This document shows positions 19,860 to 27,678 of a stretch of 64,000 nucleotides of DNA, in pieces (positions within the stretch are counted from its first letter, which is position 1; each line of letters starts with the position of its first letter). A program made the position numbers and the translations under genes. This stretch comes from a bacterium. Lineage in GTDB: Bacteria > Planctomycetota > Planctomycetia > Kolteriales > Kolteriaceae. The stretch spans positions 1 through 64,000 of the forward strand of contig JAIELF010000033.1 of assembly GCA_019753235.1 (NCBI GenBank), written 5' to 3'. The notes beneath the pieces were generated by a model. It was not told the DNA's origin and searched no databases. It saw only the letters and a program-made list of their open reading frames with translations.

Positions 19860-22265
19860 ATGCACCGATGGATCTGGCTAGTAAGCATCGGCATCATGAC
19901 CGGCTCTGCTCTTGCGGAAACCGAATCACCGACCAAGATTCGATCGCTGTCGGCGGCGGTCAACGTCAGCTTTGATCAGCATGGCATCCCCCACATCTTT
20001 GCGGAGACTTGGCCAGACGCCTACCGCGTGCTCGGTTGGATTCATGCAAAAGATCGGCTGGTGCAAATGGAGTTCAATCGCCGAGTCGCGACTGGGACCT
20101 TGGCCGAACTCGTGGGTGCCGACGGCATCGAACCCGACAAACTTGCACGCCGGCTCGGCATTCGATCTTCGAGCGAAGAAGTCTGGAATTCGCCCGCCAT
20201 CCCCGAGACGATGAAGAAAGAGATGCTCGCCTATGCCGAGGGGGTCAACGAGGGTTACGAATCGGTGCGCCAAACGGGCATGCCCGCGATAGCGAAGCTT
20301 TTGGGCATGGACCCGAAACCGTGGCATCCCGTCGATAGTTTGGCGTTCAACAAATACATGGGATGGGACCAGGGGGGGACGAGCGACGATCTTTGGTTCG
20401 GGCGGATGGTCGCGAAGTTCGGAAAAGTTGCCACCGATGAACTCTGGCCGATGCGCCGCCCGTACGAGATCCCCATCGTCAAGACATCCGTTCGACGACA
20501 AGACCTATCGCAGGTCCACCCCGCCGAGCCTGCCTCGCTCGTCGATGTCGATCTCCTAGCGGGAGTGTCTCCCAGCTTGATCGATGCCGCCCGACATTCG
20601 ATTGATCAGGCTCGCTTTTGGCCCCGAAGCCACTCCTTTGGCAGCAACAACTGGGCGATCGACGGCACCAAAACAACTTCCGGCAAGCCGATGCTTTGCA
20701 ACGATCCTCATCTCGGCTTTCGTTTGCCCTCCATTTTTTATGCATGTCATCTCTCGGTCGCGGGCGAGAACGTCGCTGGCGTTAGTTTTCCTGGCGGTCC
20801 GATTGTCGTGATCGGCCAGACCGACCACATTGCCTGGGGCATCACCAACATGCAGGCCGACGCGGTCGATTACTTCATCGAGACAATCGACCCCGCTAAC
20901 CCTCGACGCTACAAGCATGCCGGCCAGTGGAAAGAGATGGAGGTCCTCACCGAAAAGATCCCCGTGAAGGATGCCGACCCCATCGATTATGTCATCGAGA
21001 AGACCATCCACGGACCGATCATCGCTCGCGAGGGACAAGCAATCTCGATGCAATGGACAGGATTCGGTCCATCGACTGAAGCGGTCGGTCTTTGGAAGCT
21101 GAATCACGCGAAGAACGTCCAGGATTATTTGACCGCGCTCGATTTGGTGACGGTCCCGTGTTTGAACCTGATCTATGCGGACAAGGGAGGAACCATCGCC
21201 ATTCATCCGATGGGCAGGCTTCCGCGTCGAGCACCGGGGGCTGGACGAGTGCCGATGGATGGTTCCACGGGTGAGTTCGATTGGAAGGAGAATATCCCGC
21301 GTGAGGAATTGCCGTTGGCGATCAATCCGAAAGAGCACTTTGTTGCCTCGGCCAATGCTCGTCCGCAACCCCTCGACGATACGCAGTATCTCGGCTGGAT
21401 GTGGGATGACAGCTATCGCACTCGCCGAATCCATGACTTGCTGACAAAGGCCCAAAACATTGATGTCGCGGCAATGAAGAAGATACAAACCGATGCCTTC
21501 GATCTGGCCGGGTCCATCTACATCCCCATCTTCCTTGAAGCGATGAAGTCTTCGCCCGTCAGCGATCCATTTCAGACCGAACTTCTGAAGCACCTAAAAG
21601 AGTGGGATTTCGTCGCCGACCCTGATTCGATGGGAACGATGATTTGGCTTCGGTGGTTCGAGAAGTATCGCTCGAGTGTTTGGGAAGATGACTTTGCCGA
21701 TCTTCCGAAGGAGACCGGTTCATGGGGATTCAACGGCAACAACAAACGCGAGCCGATGCTTGAAGTTCTGGAACAGTTGACGCGAGAGAAGCCCAACTCT
21801 CCTTGGTTCGATGACAAGCGGACGCAGAATAAAGAGAATCGCGACGACATCATCCGCCGATCGTTTCAACTTGCTGCTCAAGAACTTTCTGAGAGAGTGG
21901 CGGGCTCGACGGAGAAGCTCGCCTGGCGGAATTTCAACATTCTTCAAATCCCGTCGATCACCGGCTTGCCTGCCTTCAGTCGCAAGGGAGGCCCCGTGGT
22001 GGGGGATGAGTTCACGGTCAACCCCGGTGGCGGTGGTGGACCTGTCGGCGCGGGGGCTTCGTGGAGGATGATTGTCGATTTCAACGACCTCGCGAAGAGT
22101 GTCGGCATCTATCCGGGTGGGCAAAGTGGCGACCCGCGAAGTAAGCTTTATTCCGACCTGATGCCGATCTGGGCCAAGGGAGAATATTTCCCGATGAACA
22201 TGGTCGACTCGATGGAGAAGTTGCCGACCGAAGCGAAGAATCGCCGAGCTTCTTTCACTCCATGA
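19860..22265 (+). CDS. Penicillin acylase (penicillin amidase) family Ntn hydrolase, secreted
   Basis: An 801-residue precursor. The ATG at 19860 is preferred over 19842 because GGGAG lies 9 bases before it. A signal peptide (MHRWIWLVSIGIMTGSALA) is followed by the alpha-chain hallmark VNVSFDQHGIPHIFAET and GWIHAKDRLVQMEF. The autoprocessing site is GSNNWAIDG with nucleophile Ser262, which becomes the new N-terminus of the beta chain; SGKPMLCNDPHLGF follows as in active members. The family hydrolyses amide bonds of beta-lactams, acyl-homoserine lactones or other acyl amides, and the substrate is unknown here. It lies 200 bases after the ATP-grasp/transglutaminase cluster on the same strand; a functional link is inferred, not shown. 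Confidence 0.92.
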   Translation: MHRWIWLVSIGIMTGSALAETESPTKIRSLSAAVNVSFDQHGIPHIFAETWPDAYRVLGWIHAKDRLVQMEFNRRVATGTLAELVGADGIEPDKLARRLGIRSSSEEVWNSPAIPETMKKEMLAYAEGVNEGYESVRQTGMPAIAKLLGMDPKPWHPVDSLAFNKYMGWDQGGTSDDLWFGRMVAKFGKVATDELWPMRRPYEIPIVKTSVRRQDLSQVHPAEPASLVDVDLLAGVSPSLIDAARHSIDQARFWPRSHSFGSNNWAIDGTKTTSGKPMLCNDPHLGFRLPSIFYACHLSVAGENVAGVSFPGGPIVVIGQTDHIAWGITNMQADAVDYFIETIDPANPRRYKHAGQWKEMEVLTEKIPVKDADPIDYVIEKTIHGPIIAREGQAISMQWTGFGPSTEAVGLWKLNHAKNVQDYLTALDLVTVPCLNLIYADKGGTIAIHPMGRLPRRAPGAGRVPMDGSTGEFDWKENIPREELPLAINPKEHFVASANARPQPLDDTQYLGWMWDDSYRTRRIHDLLTKAQNIDVAAMKKIQTDAFDLAGSIYIPIFLEAMKSSPVSDPFQTELLKHLKEWDFVADPDSMGTMIWLRWFEKYRSSVWEDDFADLPKETGSWGFNGNNKREPMLEVLEQLTREKPNSPWFDDKRTQNKENRDDIIRRSFQLAAQELSERVAGSTEKLAWRNFNILQIPSITGLPAFSRKGGPVVGDEFTVNPGGGGGPVGAGASWRMIVDFNDLAKSVGIYPGGQSGDPRSKLYSDLMPIWAKGEYFPMNMVDSMEKLPTEAKNRRASFTP

Positions 22266-22271
22266 ATCGTG

Positions 22272-22294
22272 GGCCGTCCCTCGCGATGGACGCC
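22272..22294 (+). terminator. Possible terminator after the acylase gene
   Basis: GGCCGTCC (22272-22279) pairs with GGACGCC (22288-22294), with one bulged C. It is followed by a weak GTTCTTTCG tract. It lies between the acylase stop and polA. Confidence 0.3.
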
Positions 22295-22347
22295 GTTCTT
22301 TCGATCGATCCGCAGCCTGACGATTCTTTTCAACAAGGTGAGCAACC

Positions 22348-25068
22348 ATGGCCGAACGACTTTTCATTCTGGATGCTCATTCGCTGATCTACCAGGTCTT
22401 CCATGCGATTGCCGAGATGACCGGGCCCGATGGCAGGCCCACCAATGCCGTTTTCGGCTTCGTCCGCGACATCGAGTTTATTCGCCGGGACAAAAAGCCG
22501 GACTACTTCGTCTGTGCGATGGATGCCTCCAGCCAAACGTTTCGCCACGATCTCTTTGCGGAGTACAAGGGGAAGCGGGACGAGATGCCTGACGATCTTC
22601 GGCCACAGATTGGCATGATCTGTCAAATACTCGAAGCCTATCACATACCCATCTTGAAGCAGGAAGGTCTCGAAGCGGACGACTTTCTGGCTTCGGTCGC
22701 TGCCCAAGCTCGACAGAACGGCCGACAGATCGACGTCGTGATCTGCACGGCGGACAAGGATGTTCGGCAATGCGTGAACGATCATGTGACGATGTACGAC
22801 CTGCGTCGGAATCGAATCGTCGACGCCAACTATGTGATTCAAGATTGGGGTGTCCGACCCGATCAAGTCGTCGATTTTCAATCGCTGGTCGGCGACAGCA
22901 CTGATAACGTCCCGGGGGTCCCTGGCGTCGGCCCGAAGACGGCGACCAAACTCTTACAACAGTATCAAACGCTCGATGGGGTTTACGAACATCTAGCAGA
23001 GATCACGGGAAAATTGGGAGAGAATCTCACGAAGGGGAAAGAGTCCGCCTACATGAGTCGCGATCTGGTCCGACTCAAAGTTGATATCCCTCTTCCCGAC
23101 AACTGGTCCACTTGGAAATTGCATTCCCCCGACCGTGATCGATTGTTGGCTTTGTTTTCTGAGTGCGGCTTTCATCGCTTTGCCGATCAACTTCGGGCCG
23201 AGCATCTCCCTCAAGCCCCGGCAGAATGGATCAGTGATTACCGCGCGATTACCGAACCCGAGGCATTCGACGCATTTCTGAAAGAGCTTGCCGCACAATC
23301 GCGGATCAGCTTCGATCTGGAAACGACATCGATCAACGCGTCGGAAGCGCAGATTGTCGGCTACGCGATCTCTTGGGAGCCAGGCATCGCCTACTACATC
23401 GCTGTTCGAGCCCCGCGCGGCGAAACGAATCTCACCCCGGCAGAGACCCTCGAAGCACTGCGACCTATCCTTGAGAACCCCGCGATCGAGAAGATCGGTC
23501 AGAACATCAAGTACGATATGGTTGTCCTACGGAGGGCCGGCATTCGCCTAGCGGGGTTATCTTTTGACACCATGATTGCGAGCTATCTTCTCGAGCCGGG
23601 AGAGCGCAATCACAATCTGGATGAGCTTTCTCAACGGCTGTTGCAACACGAAACCATCAAGATCGATTCCTTGATAGGCAAGGGAGGCAAAGGAAAGATC
23701 CAGCGCCGAATGGATCAGGTTCCGGTGAAAGAGGTGGCCGAGTACGCTGGCGAGGATGCCGACGTTGCTTGGCGGGTAGCCGAGATTCTTCGCCCGCGGA
23801 TCGAGAAGGACGCGCTCGGCAAGCTGCTTGATGATGTCGAGATACCGCTGGTGGAAGTTCTGGCCGAGATGGAAGCGACCGGCATCCGCATCGATGTCAA
23901 GCGACTGAAAGAGCTGAGTTACGACTTTGCTGACCGGATCGCGGATATCGAAGAAGCAGCTCACCGGACCGCAGGTAAAGAGTTCAATCTCGATTCGCCG
24001 ACCCAGCTTCGCAGAATTCTTTTCGACGAGTTAAAGCTTCCGGTGATCAAGCGGACCAAGACCGGTCCCAGTACCGATCAAGAAGTCCTCGAAGAGTTGT
24101 CCAATCAGCACGAGATCTGTCAGCAGATCATGGAGTATCGGCAACTGGCAAAGTTGAAAGGAACCTATCTCGACGCGCTTCCGACGATGATCAATCCACA
24201 GACCGGCCGAATTCATGCCTCGTTCAATCAAACGGTGGCGGCAACGGGCCGACTCAGTTCCAGCGACCCCAATCTGCAAAACATCCCGGTTCGCTCGGCT
24301 GAGGGACAAAAGATTCGCCAAGCTTTTTTGCCGGGCGCTCCCGGAGAGGTTCTGCTGTCGGCGGACTATTCTCAGATCGAATTGCGGATGCTGGCCTATT
24401 TCAGCGGGGATGAATCACTGACGAGGGCTTTCGAGGAAGATCAAGACATTCATACCGCCGTCGGGGCGAAAATCGGGAATGTAGCGATCGATCAGGTGAC
24501 TCCGGAACTCCGTCGGCGGGCCAAAGCGGTCAATTTCGGAATCATGTACGGGCTCAGTCCGTTTGGGCTCGCCCATCAGTTAAAAATCGATAAAGAAGAA
24601 GCAGCCGCGTTTATCGACGCCTATTTCGGCCAGTATCCTGGTATCGAAGAATTTTTTACCCGGATTCTGGAGGGGGCAAAGCGAGATCGCTTTGTCTCGA
24701 CGCTCTTGGGCCGGCGTCGGCCAATCACCGGAATTAAGACAACAACCGGTCGAGTCCGAAACCTGCCCGAGCGAACGGCGATAAATACGGTTATCCAAGG
24801 GTCGGCAGCCGACCTCATCAAGCAAGCCATGGTTCGAATTCACCAACGATTACGGCAAGAGAACTTCGCGGCCCGCATGTTATTGCAGATTCACGATGAA
24901 TTGGTCTTCGAAGTCGATGCCGATCGTGCGCGCGATTTGGCACACATGGTGAATCACGAGATGTCGCACGCGCTGGATTTGGGCCGAGTCCCGATCAAAG
25001 TCGACGTTGGCATCGGACCGAACTGGTTGGATATCGAGGCGATCACAGGGGAGGTTGTCCCAGCGTGA
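22348..25068 (+). CDS. polA: DNA polymerase I
   Basis: Replication and repair polymerase of 906 residues with AAGGTGAG before the ATG. Three domains are present. The 5'-3' exonuclease (about 1-290) contains LILDAHSLIYQ-like text, EGLEADDFLAS, CTADKDVRQ and GVPGVGPKTATKLL. The 3'-5' exonuclease (about 310-500) retains catalytic residues: Asp323 and Glu325 in SFDLETTSI, GQNIKYDM and YAGEDADVAWR, so proofreading should be active. The polymerase domain has motif A Asp673 in SADYSQIELR, motif B RRRAKAVNFGIMYG, and motif C Asp850 in QIHDELVFEV. The stop overlaps the coaE start (GTGA), so polA and coaE are translationally coupled. Confidence 0.98.
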   Translation: MAERLFILDAHSLIYQVFHAIAEMTGPDGRPTNAVFGFVRDIEFIRRDKKPDYFVCAMDASSQTFRHDLFAEYKGKRDEMPDDLRPQIGMICQILEAYHIPILKQEGLEADDFLASVAAQARQNGRQIDVVICTADKDVRQCVNDHVTMYDLRRNRIVDANYVIQDWGVRPDQVVDFQSLVGDSTDNVPGVPGVGPKTATKLLQQYQTLDGVYEHLAEITGKLGENLTKGKESAYMSRDLVRLKVDIPLPDNWSTWKLHSPDRDRLLALFSECGFHRFADQLRAEHLPQAPAEWISDYRAITEPEAFDAFLKELAAQSRISFDLETTSINASEAQIVGYAISWEPGIAYYIAVRAPRGETNLTPAETLEALRPILENPAIEKIGQNIKYDMVVLRRAGIRLAGLSFDTMIASYLLEPGERNHNLDELSQRLLQHETIKIDSLIGKGGKGKIQRRMDQVPVKEVAEYAGEDADVAWRVAEILRPRIEKDALGKLLDDVEIPLVEVLAEMEATGIRIDVKRLKELSYDFADRIADIEEAAHRTAGKEFNLDSPTQLRRILFDELKLPVIKRTKTGPSTDQEVLEELSNQHEICQQIMEYRQLAKLKGTYLDALPTMINPQTGRIHASFNQTVAATGRLSSSDPNLQNIPVRSAEGQKIRQAFLPGAPGEVLLSADYSQIELRMLAYFSGDESLTRAFEEDQDIHTAVGAKIGNVAIDQVTPELRRRAKAVNFGIMYGLSPFGLAHQLKIDKEEAAAFIDAYFGQYPGIEEFFTRILEGAKRDRFVSTLLGRRRPITGIKTTTGRVRNLPERTAINTVIQGSAADLIKQAMVRIHQRLRQENFAARMLLQIHDELVFEVDADRARDLAHMVNHEMSHALDLGRVPIKVDVGIGPNWLDIEAITGEVVPA

Positions 25069-25694
25069 CCGCTCCGATCATTCCCGACCGAAAAAGAATT
25101 GTCGGGCTCATCGGTGGGATCGGCGCGGGCAAGAGCACCGCGGCCAACCGCTTTGCCGAACGTGGGGCGGTGATCGTCGATGCAGACCGGACGGGGCACG
25201 AAGTCCTCCGCGAAGCCGAGATCAAGGAGAGGTTACAGGCGATATTCGGGAAAGAAATCCTGGATACGAAAGGAGACGTCGACCGTACCAAACTGGGAAG
25301 CCTGGTCTTCGCCCGGCCAGAGAACCGCCAGAAGCTTGAATCGGTTGTTCATCCGAGGATGGCCGAGCACTTTCGGGAAAAAATCAGCCTCGCCCTGGCC
25401 GATCCGACGGTGCCGATGATCGTTCTGGATGCCGCTATCTTGCAGGAGGTCGGCTGGGACTCGATCTGTGACGAGGTCATCTTCGTAGATGTCCCTCGCG
25501 AGATTCGTCTGGAACGTCTGAAAACAAATCGTGGCTGGAGCGAAGAAGAACTCGCTCGCCGCGAAGCAGCCCAATGGCCGATCGAACAAAAACGAGCCAA
25601 AGCCTCGGCCATCATCGACAATGCTGGTGATCCCGAGGCCTGCCGGCAGGCGGTCGATCGACTCTTTGATAAGTGGCAAGGGGTCGGCCGATAG
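25065..25694 (+). CDS. coaE: Dephospho-CoA kinase
   Basis: Catalyses the last step of coenzyme A synthesis, phosphorylating the 3'-OH of dephospho-CoA. It is 209 residues from a GTG overlapping the polA stop. The P-loop GGIGAGKST is at 17-25, followed by VIVDADRTGHEVL with the conserved Asp. The core motif HPRMAEHFREKI and VLDAAILQEVGW (usually D-x-PLL-x-E) are visible, along with the lid-like region containing RLERLKTNRGWSEEE. PolA-CoaE adjacency is common in bacteria. Confidence 0.95.
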   Translation: MTAPIIPDRKRIVGLIGGIGAGKSTAANRFAERGAVIVDADRTGHEVLREAEIKERLQAIFGKEILDTKGDVDRTKLGSLVFARPENRQKLESVVHPRMAEHFREKISLALADPTVPMIVLDAAILQEVGWDSICDEVIFVDVPREIRLERLKTNRGWSEEELARREAAQWPIEQKRAKASAIIDNAGDPEACRQAVDRLFDKWQGVGR

Positions 25695-25772
25695 AAAAGA
25701 GACTCTTGATCGAGAGGAGATTTTTGCCGACAGGCGGAATCACCCTTCGAAAAGAGGGATCTTGCAGGTTTT

Positions 25773-25786
25773 GAGGAAGCTTCCTC
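25773..25786. promoter_or_regulatory. Perfect 14-bp palindrome in the rho upstream region
   Basis: GAGGAAGCTTCCTC is perfectly symmetric with no loop, the shape of a dimeric protein site rather than a hairpin. It lies in the 289-base gap between coaE and rho. The same gap holds a small ACCCG/CGGGT hairpin and T-rich stretches that could belong to a rho leader. No regulator is assigned. Confidence 0.3.
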
Positions 25787-25983
25787 TAGCCTGGCGACAA
25801 GGAGTGCCACAAAGAGACTTGTGATCGCTCTGGTTTTTAGAGATAACGAAGGAGTTCGATACCCGCCGCCGACGGGTCTGAGATTTCTTTGGGCCCGGCC
25901 ATAGGGGGCAGCCCGCTCGGACCGAATCAGCAAAAGTCTGATAGCGAATCTTCGCGTCGGCCCACCATGAAGGAGAGAGTTCC

Positions 25984-27567
25984 GTGGCCAAAGCACCTGG
26001 AAGGCGATCGACGCGTCGACCCGCCATCGATCCCAATGAAGAGAACCTGACCTTTGACGATTCGGCCGTCGACGAAACACCACCCGCGCCGCGCAGCCGA
26101 TCTCGCCGAGAAGAAGAAGTTCGCGAGCCGGCACCCGAGGCGGTCGCCGACGAACCTCTCTCCCCTGAACCTGAACCGGTCGCCGTCGCTGAGCAACCCG
26201 CAGGGGACGAGCGCGATTCCAACGAGCCCAAATCGGGCGACGAATTCGGCGATGCCGAGACCAATCAGAAGTATGAACAAATCAAGCGAGGCGTGCGCGG
26301 GACGCACTTGGCCGAGCTTCAACACATGTCGATGCCCGACCTCATCAACATCGCCAAAGACGAAGGGATCGAAGATGTCCAAGGCCTGAAAAAGCAGGAC
26401 ATCATTTTCAAGATCCTCAAAGAGCGGGTCAAGCAGAACGGCCTGATGTTCGGCGAGGGGACGCTTGAAATCCTCCCCGACGGGTTCGGCTTTCTGCGCA
26501 GTCCTGACTACAACTACCTCCCCTGCCCCGACGACATTTACATTTCGCCGAGCCAGATCCGTCGATTTGGATTGAAGACCGGCGTCACCGTCTCAGGCCA
26601 AATTCGTCCACCCAAGGAGAACGAACGATACTTCGCGCTGCTTCGCGTCGAGGCGATCAATTACGAAGATCCCGACAAGGTCGCCAATCAGATCTCTTTC
26701 GATGATTTGACGCCGCTGCATCCGACGCGACGCGTCCGATTAGAACTCCTCGATGAATCCGACGAGATCAACATGCGCGTTATCGATATGGTCACGCCGA
26801 TCGGCTTCGGTCAGCGCGGTCTGATCGTCGCACCGCCGCGCACCGGTAAAACCATCTTGTTGCAAAAGATCGCCACCAGTGTTCTGCGCAATCATCCCGA
26901 CGTGCATGTCATGGTGCTGCTTATCGACGAGCGACCCGAAGAAGTCACCGACATGCAACGAACCGTTAAGGGGCCGCGAGCCGAGGTCATCTCGAGCACA
27001 TTCGATGAACCGACCAGTCGGCACATCCAAGTGGCCGAGATGGTTATCGAAAAGGCCAAGCGAATGGTCGAGTTCGGCCACAACGTGGTCATCGTGCTCG
27101 ATTCGATCACGCGACTCGCCCGGGCCTACAACACCGAAATGCCTCACTCCGGCAAGATCCTCACCGGCGGTGTCGACGCGAACGCGCTTCACAAGCCGAA
27201 GCGGTTCTTCGGGGCAGCCCGAAGCATTCAAGATGGGGGAAGCCTCACCATCTTGGCAACCGCCTTGATCGATACCGGTAGCAAAATGGATGAAGTCATC
27301 TTCGAGGAGTTCAAAGGGACCGGCAACATGGAACTCCATCTCGACCGGAGACTGGTCGAGAAGCGAATTTGGCCCGCTATCGACGTCAATCGATCGGGAA
27401 CTCGCCGCGAAGAACTCTTGCTCGATCCTGAAGAGCTCAAGCGAATCTGGATTCTGCGTCGAGTCCTCAACGACATGAACCCGGTGGAAGCGATGGACCT
27501 GCTCGTCAATCGACTACGGCGAACAAAGAGCAATGCCGAGTTCCTCATGAGCATGAACTTGCAATAG
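25984..27567 (+). CDS. rho: Transcription termination factor Rho with acidic N-terminal extension
   Basis: Hexameric RNA-dependent ATPase that ends transcription. It is 527 residues from the GTG at 25984, preceded by GGAGAG; E. coli Rho has 419. The first 90 or so residues are a low-complexity extension rich in Pro, Glu, Asp and Arg. Canonical domains follow: the Rho N-terminal helices ([17 protein letters not shown]), the cold-shock-like RNA-binding domain ([34 protein letters not shown]), Walker A APPRTGKT with Lys289, [14 protein letters not shown], the Q-loop [16 protein letters not shown] and the arginine-finger region. Inserts before the RNA-binding domain are frequent outside the proteobacteria. 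Confidence 0.97.
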   Translation: MAKAPGRRSTRRPAIDPNEENLTFDDSAVDETPPAPRSRSRREEEVREPAPEAVADEPLSPEPEPVAVAEQPAGDERDSNEPKSGDEFGDAETNQKYEQIKRGVRGTHLAELQHMSMPDLINIAKDEGIEDVQGLKKQDIIFKILKERVKQNGLMFGEGTLEILPDGFGFLRSPDYNYLPCPDDIYISPSQIRRFGLKTGVTVSGQIRPPKENERYFALLRVEAINYEDPDKVANQISFDDLTPLHPTRRVRLELLDESDEINMRVIDMVTPIGFGQRGLIVAPPRTGKTILLQKIATSVLRNHPDVHVMVLLIDERPEEVTDMQRTVKGPRAEVISSTFDEPTSRHIQVAEMVIEKAKRMVEFGHNVVIVLDSITRLARAYNTEMPHSGKILTGGVDANALHKPKRFFGAARSIQDGGSLTILATALIDTGSKMDEVIFEEFKGTGNMELHLDRRLVEKRIWPAIDVNRSGTRREELLLDPEELKRIWILRRVLNDMNPVEAMDLLVNRLRRTKSNAEFLMSMNLQ

Positions 27568-27578
27568 GTTCATCGATG

Positions 27579-27627
27579 GCCGAAAAAGGGGATGCTCGTT
27601 TTATCCAACGAGACGATCCCCTTCGGC
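27579..27627. terminator. Strong hairpin between convergent rho and helicase genes
   Basis: GCCGAA(AAA)GGGGAT (27579-27593) pairs with ATCCCCTTCGGC (27616-27627), and an inner stem CTCGTT/AACGAG (27595-27600 with 27607-27612) caps it. There is no U-tract on either side. It sits 12 bases after the rho stop and 52 before the helicase stop, so it may protect or end both transcripts. Confidence 0.5.
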
Positions 27628-27678
27628 AATGAATCACTTAAGAGAATGATCCTCCTAGCCTTTCATCGGCACAAGGGA

